Shown: positions 25,540 through 35,188 of the stretch, one piece after another
How the letters are laid out: each line of letters opens with the position of its first letter
Numbering within the stretch: the first letter of the stretch is position 1
Assembly (NCBI GenBank): GCA_030680575.1
Contig: JAUXVI010000026.1
Coordinates: 1-58,106, forward strand
Reading direction: 5' to 3'
Origin: Hylemonella sp.
Lineage (GTDB): Bacteria > Pseudomonadota > Gammaproteobacteria > Burkholderiales > Burkholderiaceae_C
Length of the DNA stretch: 58,106 nucleotides
Made by a program: the position numbers and the translations under genes
The notes under the pieces: generated by a model
What the model was told of the DNA's origin: nothing
Databases searched by the model: none
What the model saw: only the letters and a program-made list of their open reading frames with translations

Positions 25540-26733
25540 TCAAGCGCCGCGGTACAGCCACGGCACGTCGAGCAAACGCTCGCCGAGCAGCTTCAGCGAG
25601 GCATCACGGCACCAGCCGATCGGCCCGTCCAGGTGGAAGACTTCACCGTTACGGATCGAGCGCGCCTGGACACGGGCGTTGCGCTGCCAGCGATTAAGGG
25701 CGTAGCGGCGCAACATGGTCGGCACATCCAGGACAGCATCGACCTGCGCCAGATTGCGCCCCAGCTCCGCCGCATCTTCGATCGCCATGCCCGCCCCTTG
25801 CGCCAGGTAGGGGCGCATGGGATGTGCCGCATCGCCCAGCAAGGCGATGCGCCCGCCCGCCTGCTCGTCAGCACTGCGCATGGGCGCCCGGTCGCACAAG
25901 GCCCACAGCCGCCACTCGGGAACGGCATCGATCAGGGAGCGCAAAGGGCTGCAGGTGCCCGCCAGCACCATGCGCAGATCAGCGGCGTTGGTGCTGTGGT
26001 CCCAGTTCTGCAGATCACCCGCGACACGACCTTGCACGATGGCCACCACATTGAGCCATTCGCCGCGACGCACCGGGTACTGCACCACATGCAGCTTCGG
26101 ACCGAGCCAGGCGGTGATCTGCTGGCTGCGCAAGGCCTGTGGCAGGCTGGCCTGCGGCAACATGGCACGAAAAGCCAGATGACCAGTGACACGCGGCGGG
26201 CTGTCACCCAGCAACTGGGTACGCACCCGGCTCCACAGGCCGTCAGCGCCGATCAAGGCATCGCCTTCGATCTCCAGCCCGTCCTCGGTCTGCAGCGTGA
26301 CGGCCTCAGGCGTCTGCACATAAGCGGCCAGCGCCTGGTTGAGATGGAGTCGGACTCCCTCACGCGCCTGCACGGCACGCAACAGCAGTTCGAGCAGATC
26401 GGCACGGTGGATGGTGGCATAGGGGGCGCCGTAGCGCTGCACCGCGGTTTTCCCCAGACGCAAGACGCCAAGCTCCCCGCCCGAGAGTGCATGGCGCACC
26501 TGCAGACGCTCAGGGAATGCCGCCACCTCGGACAAGGCATCGACCAGATCCCAGCCGTGCAGCACGCGCACGACATTGGGCCCCATCTGGATGCCGGCAC
26601 CGACCTCGCTGAAGGCTGGCACCCGTTCATAGAGTCGAACCTGCCAACCGGCACGCGAACTGGCGAGGGCCGCGGCCAAGCCGCCAATGCCACCGCCCGC
26701 GATCAAAACCTGTTTGCTTGCCTGTGAAGTCAT
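25540..26733 (-). CDS. FAD-dependent aromatic monooxygenase
   Basis: This 397-residue flavoprotein belongs to the p-hydroxybenzoate hydroxylase class. The N-terminal Rossmann fingerprint is VLIAGGGIGGLAAALA; the central DG motif is DALIGADGLWSRVR; and the GD motif is RIALLGDAAHPMRPYLAQGAGMAIEDA. It resembles 3-hydroxybenzoate 6-hydroxylase and salicylate hydroxylase-type single-component enzymes, but substrate cannot be read from sequence. No ring-cleavage genes are adjacent, so salvage or ubiquinone-like hydroxylation are alternatives. The ATG at 26733 is preferred to a TTG three codons earlier. Convergent with ykgJ, leaving 19 nt. Confidence 0.87.
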   Translation of the reverse strand: MTSQASKQVLIAGGGIGGLAAALASSRAGWQVRLYERVPAFSEVGAGIQMGPNVVRVLHGWDLVDALSEVAAFPERLQVRHALSGGELGVLRLGKTAVQRYGAPYATIHRADLLELLLRAVQAREGVRLHLNQALAAYVQTPEAVTLQTEDGLEIEGDALIGADGLWSRVRTQLLGDSPPRVTGHLAFRAMLPQASLPQALRSQQITAWLGPKLHVVQYPVRRGEWLNVVAIVQGRVAGDLQNWDHSTNAADLRMVLAGTCSPLRSLIDAVPEWRLWALCDRAPMRSADEQAGGRIALLGDAAHPMRPYLAQGAGMAIEDAAELGRNLAQVDAVLDVPTMLRRYALNRWQRNARVQARSIRNGEVFHLDGPIGWCRDASLKLLGERLLDVPWLYRGA

Positions 26734-26777
26734 GAGCGGCAATTCTGCCTGACCACGGCCTTGATTTGGGTCAGGAT

Positions 26778-29150
26778 TTACTCGACGCGGGTGATGGACG
26801 TCGGTTTGAAGCCGAGATCAGCAGCCTTGCCCTTGCGACCGCGGGCGGCACGGGCATTGTTGAGGCTGCGAATCTCCAGCGTCTCCTCGCGGGCCTTGCC
26901 GCCGCGGCCAATGCCTTCGATCTTCACGCTGCGCGTATACGCAGCGACGCCGGCCAGCGTGTCCTTGGCTTCCAGGTCGATCAGCATCAGGCCGCGGCCA
27001 CCATTGGCCATGGGCTTGAGTTCGCCAATCTCGAAGGTCAGGATGCGCCCGCCAGTAGAGGCACAGGCCACATGGGTGGCCGGCGTGTACAGCGCGGACG
27101 CCGGCGCGCCGCCAGCAGGTGGCGCCACATTGGCTGGCGAAGGACGGCACACCGTGTCGCCCTCGCTGCAGTTGATGAAGGTCTTGCCGCCCTTCTGGCG
27201 CGAGATCATGTTCTCTACCGTGGCCAGGAAACCGTAACCAGCCGACGTGGACAGCAGTAGCCAGGCATTGGCCGGGCCGGCGAAATAGTGGGCCAGCTGC
27301 GTGCCGGCTTCCAGTTCGATCAGCGTGGTCACCGGCTGACCGTCGCCGCGCGCACCCGGCAGGCTGGCCACCGGCACCGAGTAGACACGACCGTTGGAGC
27401 CGAAGGCCAGCAGCGTATCGACCGTACGGCACTCAAAAGTGCCATACAGACCGTCACCGGCCTTGAAGGCAAAACTCGCCGCCTCATGGCCATGGCCGGT
27501 GCGTGCTCGCACCCAGCCTTTTTGCGACACCACCACGGTCACCGGCTCGTCCACCACCTTGACCTCGACCACGGCCTTCTTCTCGGCCTGGATCAGGGTG
27601 CGGCGTGCATCGGCGAACTGCTTGGCGTCGGTCTCGATCTCCTTGACCATGAGACGGCGCAAGGCTGTCGGGCTACCCAGGATTTCTTCCAGTTTCTGCT
27701 GCTCTTCACGCAAGCCCTTGAGTTCCTGCTCGATCTTGATCGCTTCCAGCCGCGCCAGCTGGCGCAGTCGGATTTCCAGGATGTCCTCGGCCTGCCGCTC
27801 GGACAAGCGGAAGCGCTCAATCAGCGCCGCCTTCGGCTCGTCCGACTGGCGGATGATGGCAATCACCTCGTCGATGTTGAGCAGCACCAGCTGCCGGCCT
27901 TCGAGGATGTGGATGCGGTCCAGCACCTTGTCCAGGCGGTGGCGCGAGCGCCGCTCGATGGTAGTCTGGCGGAAGGCGATCCACTCTTCCAGCATCTGCC
28001 GCAACGATTTCTGTGTCGGCCGGCCGTCCAGCCCCACCATGGTGAGGTTGATCGGTGCTGAAGTCTCCAGACTGGTGTGCGCCAGCAAGGTGGTGATGAG
28101 TTCCTGCTGTTCAATGCGGCTGGTCTTGGGCTCACACACCAGGCGCACCGGCGCATCCTTGGACGATTCGTCGCGCACGACGTCGAGCACCGCCAGCACC
28201 GTGGCCTTGAGCTGGTTCTGCTCCTGCGTCAGCGCCTTCTTGCCGGCCTTGACCTTGGGATTGGTCAGCTCCTCGATTTCTTCCAGCACCTTTTGCGTGC
28301 TGACACCCGGCGGCAGCTCGGTCACCACCAGCTGCCACTGGCCACGTGCCAGTTCCTCGATCTTCCAGCGTGCACGCACCTTGAGCGAACCGCGTCCGGT
28401 GCGGTAGGCCTCGGCGATGTCGTTGGCACTGCTGATGATCTGGCCGCCGCCCGGATAGTCCGGGCCGGGCAGCAGTGTGAACAACTCCTCGTCGCTCAGC
28501 TTCGGGCTCTTGAGCAACGCCACGCAGGCCTGCGCCACCTCGCCCAGGTTGTGGCTCGGGATCTCGGTGGCCAGCCCCACGGCAATGCCGCTGGCGCCGT
28601 TGAGCAGATTGAACGGCAGGCGTGCCGGCAACTGTTTCGGCTCCTCGGTGGAGCCGTCGTAGTTGGGTTGGAAGTCGACCGTGCCCTCGTCGATCTCGTC
28701 AAGCAGCAGGCTGCTGATGCGCGCCAGCCGTGCCTCGGTGTAGCGCATGGCGGCGGCACCGTCGCCGTCGCGCGAGCCGAAGTTACCCTGGCCGTCGATC
28801 AACGGGTAGCGCTGGGCAAAGTTTTGCGCCATGCGCACCAGTGCGTCGTAGGCGGCCTGGTCACCGTGCGGATGGAAACGACCCAGCACATCACCCACCA
28901 CACGCGCCGACTTGACCGGTTTGGCGCCGGTGGCGCCATTGGGACCGCCAAAGCCCAGCCCCATGCGTGACATGGCGTACAGGATGCGGCGCTGCACCGG
29001 TTTCTGACCGTCGCACACGTCGGGCAGGGCCCGGCCCTTGACCACGCTCAGCGCATATTCAAGGTAGGCCTGCTGGGCATAGTTGGCCAGGGTCAGGGCG
29101 TCGCCGCCGGGGGCATCCGCTGCGAAATCAAGGGTCGGCTGGTCGGTCAT
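26778..29150 (-). CDS. parC: DNA topoisomerase IV subunit A
   Basis: This 790-residue type IIA topoisomerase subunit cleaves and rejoins DNA to decatenate daughter chromosomes. The catalytic tyrosine is Tyr137 in [10 protein letters not shown]. The quinolone-region motif is [14 protein letters not shown], with Gln98 at the position of the Ser80 of E. coli ParC. The tower and coiled-coil domain contains [30 protein letters not shown], and the C-terminal domain has fewer GyrA-box blades than GyrA, consistent with ParC. Its start lies 5 nt after the preceding transglycosylase stop in a parE-slt-parC operon. Confidence 0.96.
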   Translation of the reverse strand: MTDQPTLDFAADAPGGDALTLANYAQQAYLEYALSVVKGRALPDVCDGQKPVQRRILYAMSRMGLGFGGPNGATGAKPVKSARVVGDVLGRFHPHGDQAAYDALVRMAQNFAQRYPLIDGQGNFGSRDGDGAAAMRYTEARLARISSLLLDEIDEGTVDFQPNYDGSTEEPKQLPARLPFNLLNGASGIAVGLATEIPSHNLGEVAQACVALLKSPKLSDEELFTLLPGPDYPGGGQIISSANDIAEAYRTGRGSLKVRARWKIEELARGQWQLVVTELPPGVSTQKVLEEIEELTNPKVKAGKKALTQEQNQLKATVLAVLDVVRDESSKDAPVRLVCEPKTSRIEQQELITTLLAHTSLETSAPINLTMVGLDGRPTQKSLRQMLEEWIAFRQTTIERRSRHRLDKVLDRIHILEGRQLVLLNIDEVIAIIRQSDEPKAALIERFRLSERQAEDILEIRLRQLARLEAIKIEQELKGLREEQQKLEEILGSPTALRRLMVKEIETDAKQFADARRTLIQAEKKAVVEVKVVDEPVTVVVSQKGWVRARTGHGHEAASFAFKAGDGLYGTFECRTVDTLLAFGSNGRVYSVPVASLPGARGDGQPVTTLIELEAGTQLAHYFAGPANAWLLLSTSAGYGFLATVENMISRQKGGKTFINCSEGDTVCRPSPANVAPPAGGAPASALYTPATHVACASTGGRILTFEIGELKPMANGGRGLMLIDLEAKDTLAGVAAYTRSVKIEGIGRGGKAREETLEIRSLNNARAARGRKGKAADLGFKPTSITRVE

Positions 29151-29155
29151 GGAAA

Positions 29156-29995
29156 CTAGTCGGTCTCGGTCGATGAGGGGATCTGGATAGCAGAAGAGCG
29201 CACGGAGGCCAGCATGTTGCCGCGGCCAGCGGCACCGCCGCCCAGCTCCATGCGCACACGCAATGGGGTTGGCGGCTTGAGCACGGCATACAGCTGCAGC
29301 ACGGTACGCACGTAGCTTTGGGTCTCGCGGTAGTTGGGCACGCGACTGCCGGCGCGCAACACGGCACCTTCGCCCGCGTTGTAGGCGGCCAGCGCCAACT
29401 CCAGCTGTCCCGGGAACATGGCCATCAGGTCACGCAGGTAGCGCGCCCCGACTCGGATGTTGGTCCGCGGATCGGTCAGCTTTTTCTCCACCGGGATCTT
29501 GGCGTCGCCGGCCACGCCGTAGCGCTGCGCCGTCGCCGGCATGATCTGCATCAGGCCAACGGCCCCCTTGGGCGACACCGCGGTGGCGTCGAAGCCGGAC
29601 TCGGTGGCAATCACAGCCTGCAGCAGCTCATAGTCGACGCGGTACTGGCTTGCGGCCTCGCGCAACAAGTGCTTGACCTGTTTGTAACTGGGCGCGACCT
29701 CAAAAAAAGCAATCAGCTTCGGTGCCACGGTGGGCACCGATACCGGCCGCAAAGCCTCCCCTGCGCCGGGGGCGGTCCGCCCCACCTGCAGGTTTTGGCC
29801 GGAGCGCGAAAACAGCTCATAGCGGTTATCGAGCCGCTCGGTCGCGAAATTCGCTACACCCTTGTCGTCGATGTAACCCCAAATATCGGCGCGTGCCAAC
29901 TGCTGCGAAAACAATAGCACCCCACACAGCATCAGCGCGGCCAGAGGCCGAAAAACCTTGGCAAAAGTGAGACGATCAAACAGATCGGCGACCAT
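29156..29995 (-). CDS. SLT-family lytic transglycosylase with DUF4124-like N-terminus
   Basis: This 279-residue exported protein has a signal peptide ([21 protein letters not shown]), a short [19 protein letters not shown] segment like DUF4124, and a goose-lysozyme-like SLT domain. [10 protein letters not shown] gives catalytic Glu132, followed by [17 protein letters not shown] and [12 protein letters not shown], a strong family-1 lytic transglycosylase pattern. The ATG overlaps the parE stop as TGATG (29997-29993), so start choice and coupling to parE are well supported. Placement between topoisomerase IV subunits suggests co-expression during chromosome segregation and wall remodelling, but a functional link is inference. 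Confidence 0.92.
   Translation of the reverse strand: MVADLFDRLTFAKVFRPLAALMLCGVLLFSQQLARADIWGYIDDKGVANFATERLDNRYELFSRSGQNLQVGRTAPGAGEALRPVSVPTVAPKLIAFFEVAPSYKQVKHLLREAASQYRVDYELLQAVIATESGFDATAVSPKGAVGLMQIMPATAQRYGVAGDAKIPVEKKLTDPRTNIRVGARYLRDLMAMFPGQLELALAAYNAGEGAVLRAGSRVPNYRETQSYVRTVLQLYAVLKPPTPLRVRMELGGGAAGRGNMLASVRSSAIQIPSSTETD
29902..29918. repeat. 17-nt GCTAT-N7-ATAGC-type site, copy 4 (inside lytic transglycosylase)
   Basis: GCTGCGAAAACAATAGC lies in the signal-peptide coding region of the SLT gene, antisense to it. The right arm is identical to copies 3 and 5 and the centre resembles copy 2. The left arm has diverged (GCTGC). Confidence 0.5.
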
Positions 29996-31965
29996 CAGAT
30001 ATCCACCTCGACGGAATCGCCATGCAGCTCCATGAGCTCGCGCCGCGCCGCGGCCTCGCCCTTGCCCATGAGCTGGGTGATCAGGTTCTCGGTCTGCAGG
30101 AAATCGAGCTGGCCCAACTGCACGCGCAGCAGGCGGCGCGTGTCCGGGTTGAGCGTGGTCTCCCACAACTGCTCGGCGTTCATCTCGCCCAGACCCTTGA
30201 AGCGGCTGATGCTCCAGGCGCCTTCCCGCACACCTTCCTTGCGCAGTTTGTCCAGAATGGCGGTGAGTTCACCGGCGTCCAGCGCATAGGCCTTGGACGC
30301 CGGCTTCTTGCCGCGCGCGGGGGCATCCACTCGGAACAGCGGCGGCCTGGCCACGTAGATGTGCCCGGTCTCGATCAGCTTGGGGAAATGGCGGAAGAAC
30401 AGCGTCAGTAGCAGCACCTGAATGTGCGAGCCGTCCACGTCCGCATCACTCAGGATGCAGACCTTGCCATAGCGCAGGCCAGAGAGATCCGGCGTGTCGT
30501 TGGGGCCATGCGGGTCCACCCCAATGGCCACCGAGATGTCGTGAATCTCGGTGTTGGCAAACAAACGGTCGCGATCCACCTCCCAGGTATTGAGCACCTT
30601 GCCGCGCAGCGGCAATATCGCCTGGCATTCCTTGTCGCGGCCCATCTTGGCGCTGCCGCCCGCGGAATCACCTTCGACCAGAAACACTTCATTGTGGGCC
30701 AAGTCACGGCTTTCGCAATCGGTGAGTTTGCCGGGCAACACCGCCACACCCGAGCTCTTGCGCTTTTCGACCTTCTGCCCCGCCTTCTGGCGCGTCTGCG
30801 CCGCCCGGATCGCCAGTTCGGCCAACTTCTTGCCGTACTCCACGTGTTGATTCAGCCACAGCTCCAGCGCCGGGCGCACGAAGCTGGAGACCAGCCGCAC
30901 GGCGTCACGCGAGTTCAGACGCTCCTTGATCTGGCCCTGAAACTGCGGGTCCAGCACCTTGGTGGAGAGCACGTAATTGGCGCGGGCAAAAACGTCTTCC
31001 GGCAGCAACTTGACGCCCTTTGGCAGCAAAGCGTGCAACTCGATGAAACTCTTGACCGCCTGAAACAGGCCGTCGCGCAAGCCACTCTCGTGGGTACCAC
31101 CGGCGCTGGTCGGAATCAGGTTGACATAACTCTCGCGCATCGGCTGGCCGTCTTCGGTGAAGGCCACACACCAGGCGGCGCCCTCGCCTTCGGCAAAATT
31201 ATCACTCTGCGCATCGGCGAAACCCTCACCCTCAAACAGCGGGATCACCGGCTCGCCAGTCAGGGTCTGGCTCAAGTAATCGTTCAACCCGCCCTTGTAC
31301 AGCCAACTCTGGGTCTGCTTGGTCTTTTCCACCAGCAGCGACACCGACACACCGGGCATCAACACCGCTTTGCTGCGCAGCAGGTGGGTCAACTCCGCCA
31401 TCGGCAGGGTTATGGTCTCGAAGTACTTGGCATCGGGCCAGGCCCGCACCGTGGTGCCGGACTTGCGGTCACCCTCGCCGGCTTTGCGGGTTTGCAGTGG
31501 TGAGATCACATCCCCACCGGCAAACACCAGGCTGGCCACCATGCCCTCGCGGTAGGTGGTCACCTCCAGCCGCTTGGCCAGCGCGTTGGTCACACTCACG
31601 CCCACGCCGTGCAGGCCACCCGAGAAACTGTAGGCGCCGCCCTTGCCCTTGTCGAACTTGCCACCGGCGTGCAAGCGGGTGAACACCAGTTCGACCACCG
31701 GCGCCTGCTCCTCGGGATGCATGCCAAACGGGATGCCGCGCCCGTCGTCTTCGATCGTGACCGAGTCGTCACTGTGCACAATCACCTTGATCTTCTTGCC
31801 GTGCCCGGCCAACGCCTCGTCGGCCGCGTTGTCCAGCACTTCCTGGATCACGTGCAAGGTGTTGTCGGTGCGGGTGTACATGCCGGGCCGTTGTTTGACC
31901 GGCTCCAGGCCCTTGAGGACCCGGATCGAACGCTCGGAATATTCGGGGATAGGTTTGACTGCCAT
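29995..31965 (-). CDS. parE: DNA topoisomerase IV subunit B
   Basis: This 656-residue ATPase subunit has the GHKL motifs EVLDNAADEALAG, EDDGRGIPFG and GGLHGVGVSVTNAL, a transducer with KTKQTQ, and a TOPRIM domain with LVEGDSAGGSAKMGRD and SDADVDGSHI. The overall pattern is that of ParE rather than GyrB, and parC lies in the same operon. The start is ATG 31965 (MAVKPIPEYSERSIRVLKGLEPVKQRPGMY), the family N-terminus; the longer frame upstream is rejected. The TGA overlaps the next gene's ATG. Confidence 0.96.
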   Translation of the reverse strand: MAVKPIPEYSERSIRVLKGLEPVKQRPGMYTRTDNTLHVIQEVLDNAADEALAGHGKKIKVIVHSDDSVTIEDDGRGIPFGMHPEEQAPVVELVFTRLHAGGKFDKGKGGAYSFSGGLHGVGVSVTNALAKRLEVTTYREGMVASLVFAGGDVISPLQTRKAGEGDRKSGTTVRAWPDAKYFETITLPMAELTHLLRSKAVLMPGVSVSLLVEKTKQTQSWLYKGGLNDYLSQTLTGEPVIPLFEGEGFADAQSDNFAEGEGAAWCVAFTEDGQPMRESYVNLIPTSAGGTHESGLRDGLFQAVKSFIELHALLPKGVKLLPEDVFARANYVLSTKVLDPQFQGQIKERLNSRDAVRLVSSFVRPALELWLNQHVEYGKKLAELAIRAAQTRQKAGQKVEKRKSSGVAVLPGKLTDCESRDLAHNEVFLVEGDSAGGSAKMGRDKECQAILPLRGKVLNTWEVDRDRLFANTEIHDISVAIGVDPHGPNDTPDLSGLRYGKVCILSDADVDGSHIQVLLLTLFFRHFPKLIETGHIYVARPPLFRVDAPARGKKPASKAYALDAGELTAILDKLRKEGVREGAWSISRFKGLGEMNAEQLWETTLNPDTRRLLRVQLGQLDFLQTENLITQLMGKGEAAARRELMELHGDSVEVDI

Positions 31966-32099
31966 AGGGGAGAATTGTAGTCCGAACCCGACAAACAACT
32001 GTATATCCATCCATATCGCGAAGCAGCAGGCGCCAAGGATCACCCGCCGTTTCACCCCCGCGACACACCCAACCATCCCCCATTGACTACAGTTGAGCC

Positions 32100-33320
32100 A
32101 TGACCCAGCGCGCCACCCCCCTGTCCATGACCCAAGTTCTGCTGTGCGGAGCTGCCATCGTCACGATGTCCATGGGCATCCGCCACGGCTTTGGCCTGTG
32201 GTTGCAGCCCATCACCCAAACCCAGGGCTGGACCCGCGAGAACTTCGCCTTTGCCATCGCTATCCAGAATCTGGCATGGGGCTTTGCCGGCATCTTTGCG
32301 GGCATGGTGGCCGACAAGTTCGGCGCCTTCAAGGTCATCGTCGTCGGCGCCGTGTTGTACGCCCTGGGTTTGGTTGGCATGGCGTTTTCCGCAACGCCGC
32401 TCCTGTTTGGGCTGACGGCCGGCATCCTGATCGGCATTGCCCAGGCGGGCACCACCTACGCCGTAATCTACGGCGTGATCGGGCGCAACGTGGCGGCCAG
32501 CAAACGATCCAGGGCCATGGGCATCGCGGCCGCAGCCGGCTCCTTCGGTCAGTTCTTGATGGTGCCGACCGAGAGTTATCTGATTCAGAACATCGGGTGG
32601 CAACAAGCGCTGGTGGTACTGGCCATGGCCGCCTTGCTGATGGCGCCACTGGCCTGGGGCCTGCGCGAGCCCGGCTTCGGCCCCGGTGGGGTGACCAAGC
32701 GGGATCAGAGCATTGTGCAGGCCTTGCGAGAGGCCTTTGTTTACCCCAGCTTCCAGTTGTTGATGGCCGGCTATTTTGTGTGCGGCTTTCAGGTGGTGTT
32801 CATCGGGGTGCACATGCCCAGCTACCTCAAGGACCAGGGCCTCGCGCCCCAAGTGGCCGGTTACGCGCTGGCGCTGATCGGCCTGACCAATGTGTTGGGC
32901 ACCTACGCTGCCGGTGTGCTGGGTCAACACTTGAGCAAACGCCACATCCTGGCCTTCATCTACCTGGCACGTGCGGTCGCCATCGCGGTGTTCCTGATCG
33001 TTCCGCTCTCGCCCGCGAGTGTCTATGTGTTTTCCGCCATCATGGGCCTGCTGTGGCTGTCGACCGTGCCGGTGACCAATGCCGCCGTGGCACAGATTTT
33101 TGGCGTGGCGCACCTGTCCATGCTCAGCGGTTTCGTGTTCTTCAGCCACCAGATCGGTTCGTTCATGGGGGTTTGGCTGGGTGGCTACCTGTATGACCGC
33201 ACCGGCAGCTACGACATCGTCTGGTACATCGCCATCGCCCTGGGCGTGCTGGCGGCCTTGGTCAACCTGCCGATCAAGGAAAGCGCGATCGAACGCAAAT
33301 CCTTGGCCCTGCCCGCATAG
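32100..33320 (+). CDS. MFS transporter (OFA-like)
   Basis: This 406-residue major facilitator has twelve predicted helices, beginning QVLLCGAAIVTMSMGIRHGFGLWLQPI. Loop 2-3 reads GMVADKFGAFKV. It contains a periodic GIAQAGTTYAVIYGVIGRNV stretch and in the second half GTYAAGVLGQHLSKRH, features of the oxalate/formate antiporter-like (OFA) or monocarboxylate-porter group. Substrate unknown; organic anions are plausible. Divergent from parE. A 41-codon membrane miniprotein follows 5 nt downstream. Confidence 0.85.
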   Translation: MTQRATPLSMTQVLLCGAAIVTMSMGIRHGFGLWLQPITQTQGWTRENFAFAIAIQNLAWGFAGIFAGMVADKFGAFKVIVVGAVLYALGLVGMAFSATPLLFGLTAGILIGIAQAGTTYAVIYGVIGRNVAASKRSRAMGIAAAAGSFGQFLMVPTESYLIQNIGWQQALVVLAMAALLMAPLAWGLREPGFGPGGVTKRDQSIVQALREAFVYPSFQLLMAGYFVCGFQVVFIGVHMPSYLKDQGLAPQVAGYALALIGLTNVLGTYAAGVLGQHLSKRHILAFIYLARAVAIAVFLIVPLSPASVYVFSAIMGLLWLSTVPVTNAAVAQIFGVAHLSMLSGFVFFSHQIGSFMGVWLGGYLYDRTGSYDIVWYIAIALGVLAALVNLPIKESAIERKSLALPA

Positions 33321-33325
33321 TCACC

Positions 33326-33451
33326 ATGAAGCGCACGCACCGCACCCTGCTCTATGCCGCCATGCTGGGCTTGCTGTTGATGGTCTTTGCACTCTATCTG
33401 CAACCTGATTTCCTGCGGGCCGTGGCGGATCAGGTGTGGGCTTGTTTCTAG
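33326..33451 (+). CDS. 41-residue single-span membrane miniprotein
   Basis: This is a short gene with coding-like composition: a basic start MKRTHRTLLY, one hydrophobic helix (AAMLGLLLMVFALYL), then QPDFLRAVADQVWACF at the end. It begins 5 nt after the MFS stop, and its last codons overlap in another frame the longest possible start of the methyltransferase. I recall similar small proteins ending in ADQxWACF in related Comamonadaceae, but cannot verify this. It might be an accessory subunit of the transporter. Its size places it below most gene-caller limits. Confidence 0.6.
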   Translation: MKRTHRTLLYAAMLGLLLMVFALYLQPDFLRAVADQVWACF

Positions 33452-33459
33452 GTCGCGCG

Positions 33460-34044
33460 ATGTCGCCGTCAGCGCCCGTACCGCCCAACCCCGCTCCGTC
33501 CGACTGGGTGCGGCGCTGGTCGCACTTGGTGCCGCCGCACGGCCGGGTGCTGGACCTGGCTTGTGGACAGGGTCGCCACATGCAGTGGTTTGCGTCCTTG
33601 GGCCACCCGGTGCTCGGGGTGGACTGCTCGGCCGAGGCGATTGCCGCCGCAGCCTCGTTCGGCCGCACCGTTGTGGCGGACATTGAAAATGGTCCGTGGC
33701 CACTGTGCCAGGAAGACCGCCGACCCGAGACCTTTGCGGCCGTGGTGGTGACCAATTACCTGTGGCGCCCGCTGTTTGGGCGCATCCTTGAGAGCCTTCA
33801 ACCTGGCGGTGTGCTGCTCTACGAGACCTTTGCCAGCGGGCAGGAGACCATCGGCCGGCCGGCACGTGCGGAGTTCCTGCTGCAACCCGGCGAACTGCTG
33901 CGCGCCTTTGGCGACTTGCGGGTGGTGGCATTCGAGGACGGGTTTTCGGACTCGCCGCCTCGATTTGTGCAACGCATCGTGGCGGTCAAGCCGCCCCACG
34001 ACACCGAGCCGACCAGCGAACCTGCGCGCTACCGGCTAGCCTGA
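33460..34044 (+). CDS. class I SAM-dependent methyltransferase
   Basis: This 194-residue protein has motif I VLDLACGQGRHMQWFA, acidic loop VDCSAE, motif II VVVTNYLWRPLF and motif III LQPGGVLLYETFA, the Rossmann core of TehB/UbiE-type methyltransferases. Substrate unknown. The start at 33460 was selected over an upstream GTG because the latter overlaps the miniprotein. A hairpin (34054-34084) ends the gene and separates it from the convergent EamA-family gene. Confidence 0.85.
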   Translation: MSPSAPVPPNPAPSDWVRRWSHLVPPHGRVLDLACGQGRHMQWFASLGHPVLGVDCSAEAIAAAASFGRTVVADIENGPWPLCQEDRRPETFAAVVVTNYLWRPLFGRILESLQPGGVLLYETFASGQETIGRPARAEFLLQPGELLRAFGDLRVVAFEDGFSDSPPRFVQRIVAVKPPHDTEPTSEPARYRLA

Positions 34045-34053
34045 GATATTGCG

Positions 34054-34084
34054 GGACAGACCGGAGCGTCGCGACGCTCTGTCC
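34054..34084. terminator. hairpin between convergent methyltransferase and DMT exporter genes
   Basis: GAGCGTCGCGACGCTC (34064-34079) is a perfect 16-bp palindrome. GGACA (34054-34058) and TGTCC (34080-34084) add outer pairs with a one-sided bulge. It lacks a clear T-run but lies between two converging stops. Confidence 0.55.
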
Positions 34085-34132
34085 TCAACTGGTCGTCAAA
34101 CCCGGTCTCGCGATGGCCAAGCCTACTTCGCG

Positions 34133-35188
34133 TCAATGGCTGTGCTGGTGGTGCGCATCCGGAAAGTGGGCGTGGGAATGCGTCATGCCCTGGTGTTGGT
34201 GTCGATGGCTGTGGCGCGCACCGGGCGCGATCGGCTCCTCGTGTCCATGCGCATGATGATCGTCGCCCACACCGTGCTCGTGTTCATGCTCGTGTTCGAT
34301 CACAGGATGCGCATGCGCGTGTTCATGGCGCTCGGTCAGGTGCAGGATCACGCCAAGGGCCATCAGGGCGCCACCCAGCAGCAAAGTCTTGGTCACCGGT
34401 TCATCCAGTAACAGCAGCGCCAACACGGCGCCAAAAAACGGCGCCACCGAAAAATAGGCGCCCGTACGGGCCGTGCCCAAGTGCCGCAGGGCCAGCACAA
34501 ACAGGGTCAGGCTGGCGCCGTAGCTAATGAACCCGAGCAGTGCCGCACTGGCGACGACGCTCAAGCCCGGCCAGGATACGCCCAGGCCCAAGGCCACCAG
34601 GAGGTTCGTCGTGCCCGCAGTCAAGCCCTTGACCATGGCGATCCAGGAGGCATCCGACAGCGCCACTTTTCGCGTCAGGTTGTTGTCCAGCGCCCAGCCA
34701 AGGCAGGCGCCCAACACCGCCAGCGTTGGCCACAGGCTGGCGAACTCGACCGCGCCAGCGCTGGGCCAGCTCAGCACCACCGCCCCGGCGACGATCGCCA
34801 GCATGCCCAATGCAACACGCCGATCAAAATTCTCACGAAAAACAAACCAGGCCAACAAGGCCGTCAACACCCCCTCGGCGTTGAGCAACAGGGACGCGCC
34901 CGAGGCCGGCATGGCCGCCAAGCCCCACATCAGCAGCACCGGCGCCGCGACGCCGCCCGAGAGCACCGCACCGGCCAGCCAACGCCACTCACCAGGGCCT
35001 AGACGCACTGTCGGGCTGCGTCGGAACCAACGCACCAGCCACAGGCCGACCCCCGAACCCAGGTACAACAAGGCTGCCATCAGCCAAGGACTGGTCTGCA
35101 CGAGCAACAGCTTGGCCAGCGGCGTACTGGCGCCAAACAGCAGCGCCGCCATGAGCGCGGCAGGAATTCCGGCCGGGGCCAGCTTCAT
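34133..35188 (-). CDS. EamA/DMT-family exporter with histidine-rich C-terminal tail
   Basis: This 351-residue drug/metabolite transporter has ten hydrophobic helices in two EamA repeats (for example ALMAALLFGASTPLAKLLL and GAYFSVAPFFGAVLALLLLDEPVT). Unlike ordinary DMT proteins it has about 60 extra residues after the last helix, rich in histidine in HEH, HAH and HSH steps, typical of metal-binding tails. The start ATG overlaps the stop of the upstream MerR-family gene (ATGA, 35185-35188), so expression is coupled to a Cd/Pb/Zn-type sensor. A role in divalent metal export is therefore a reasonable inference, though the DMT superfamily mostly moves organic compounds. Confidence 0.85.
   Translation of the reverse strand: MKLAPAGIPAALMAALLFGASTPLAKLLLVQTSPWLMAALLYLGSGVGLWLVRWFRRSPTVRLGPGEWRWLAGAVLSGGVAAPVLLMWGLAAMPASGASLLLNAEGVLTALLAWFVFRENFDRRVALGMLAIVAGAVVLSWPSAGAVEFASLWPTLAVLGACLGWALDNNLTRKVALSDASWIAMVKGLTAGTTNLLVALGLGVSWPGLSVVASAALLGFISYGASLTLFVLALRHLGTARTGAYFSVAPFFGAVLALLLLDEPVTKTLLLGGALMALGVILHLTERHEHAHAHPVIEHEHEHEHGVGDDHHAHGHEEPIAPGARHSHRHQHQGMTHSHAHFPDAHHQHSH

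Noticed and set aside
32258..32274. GCTATCCAGAATCTGGC in the MFS gene, another possible 17-nt site
   Set aside because: The right arm does not match and the centre differs. It is better read as ordinary coding sequence.
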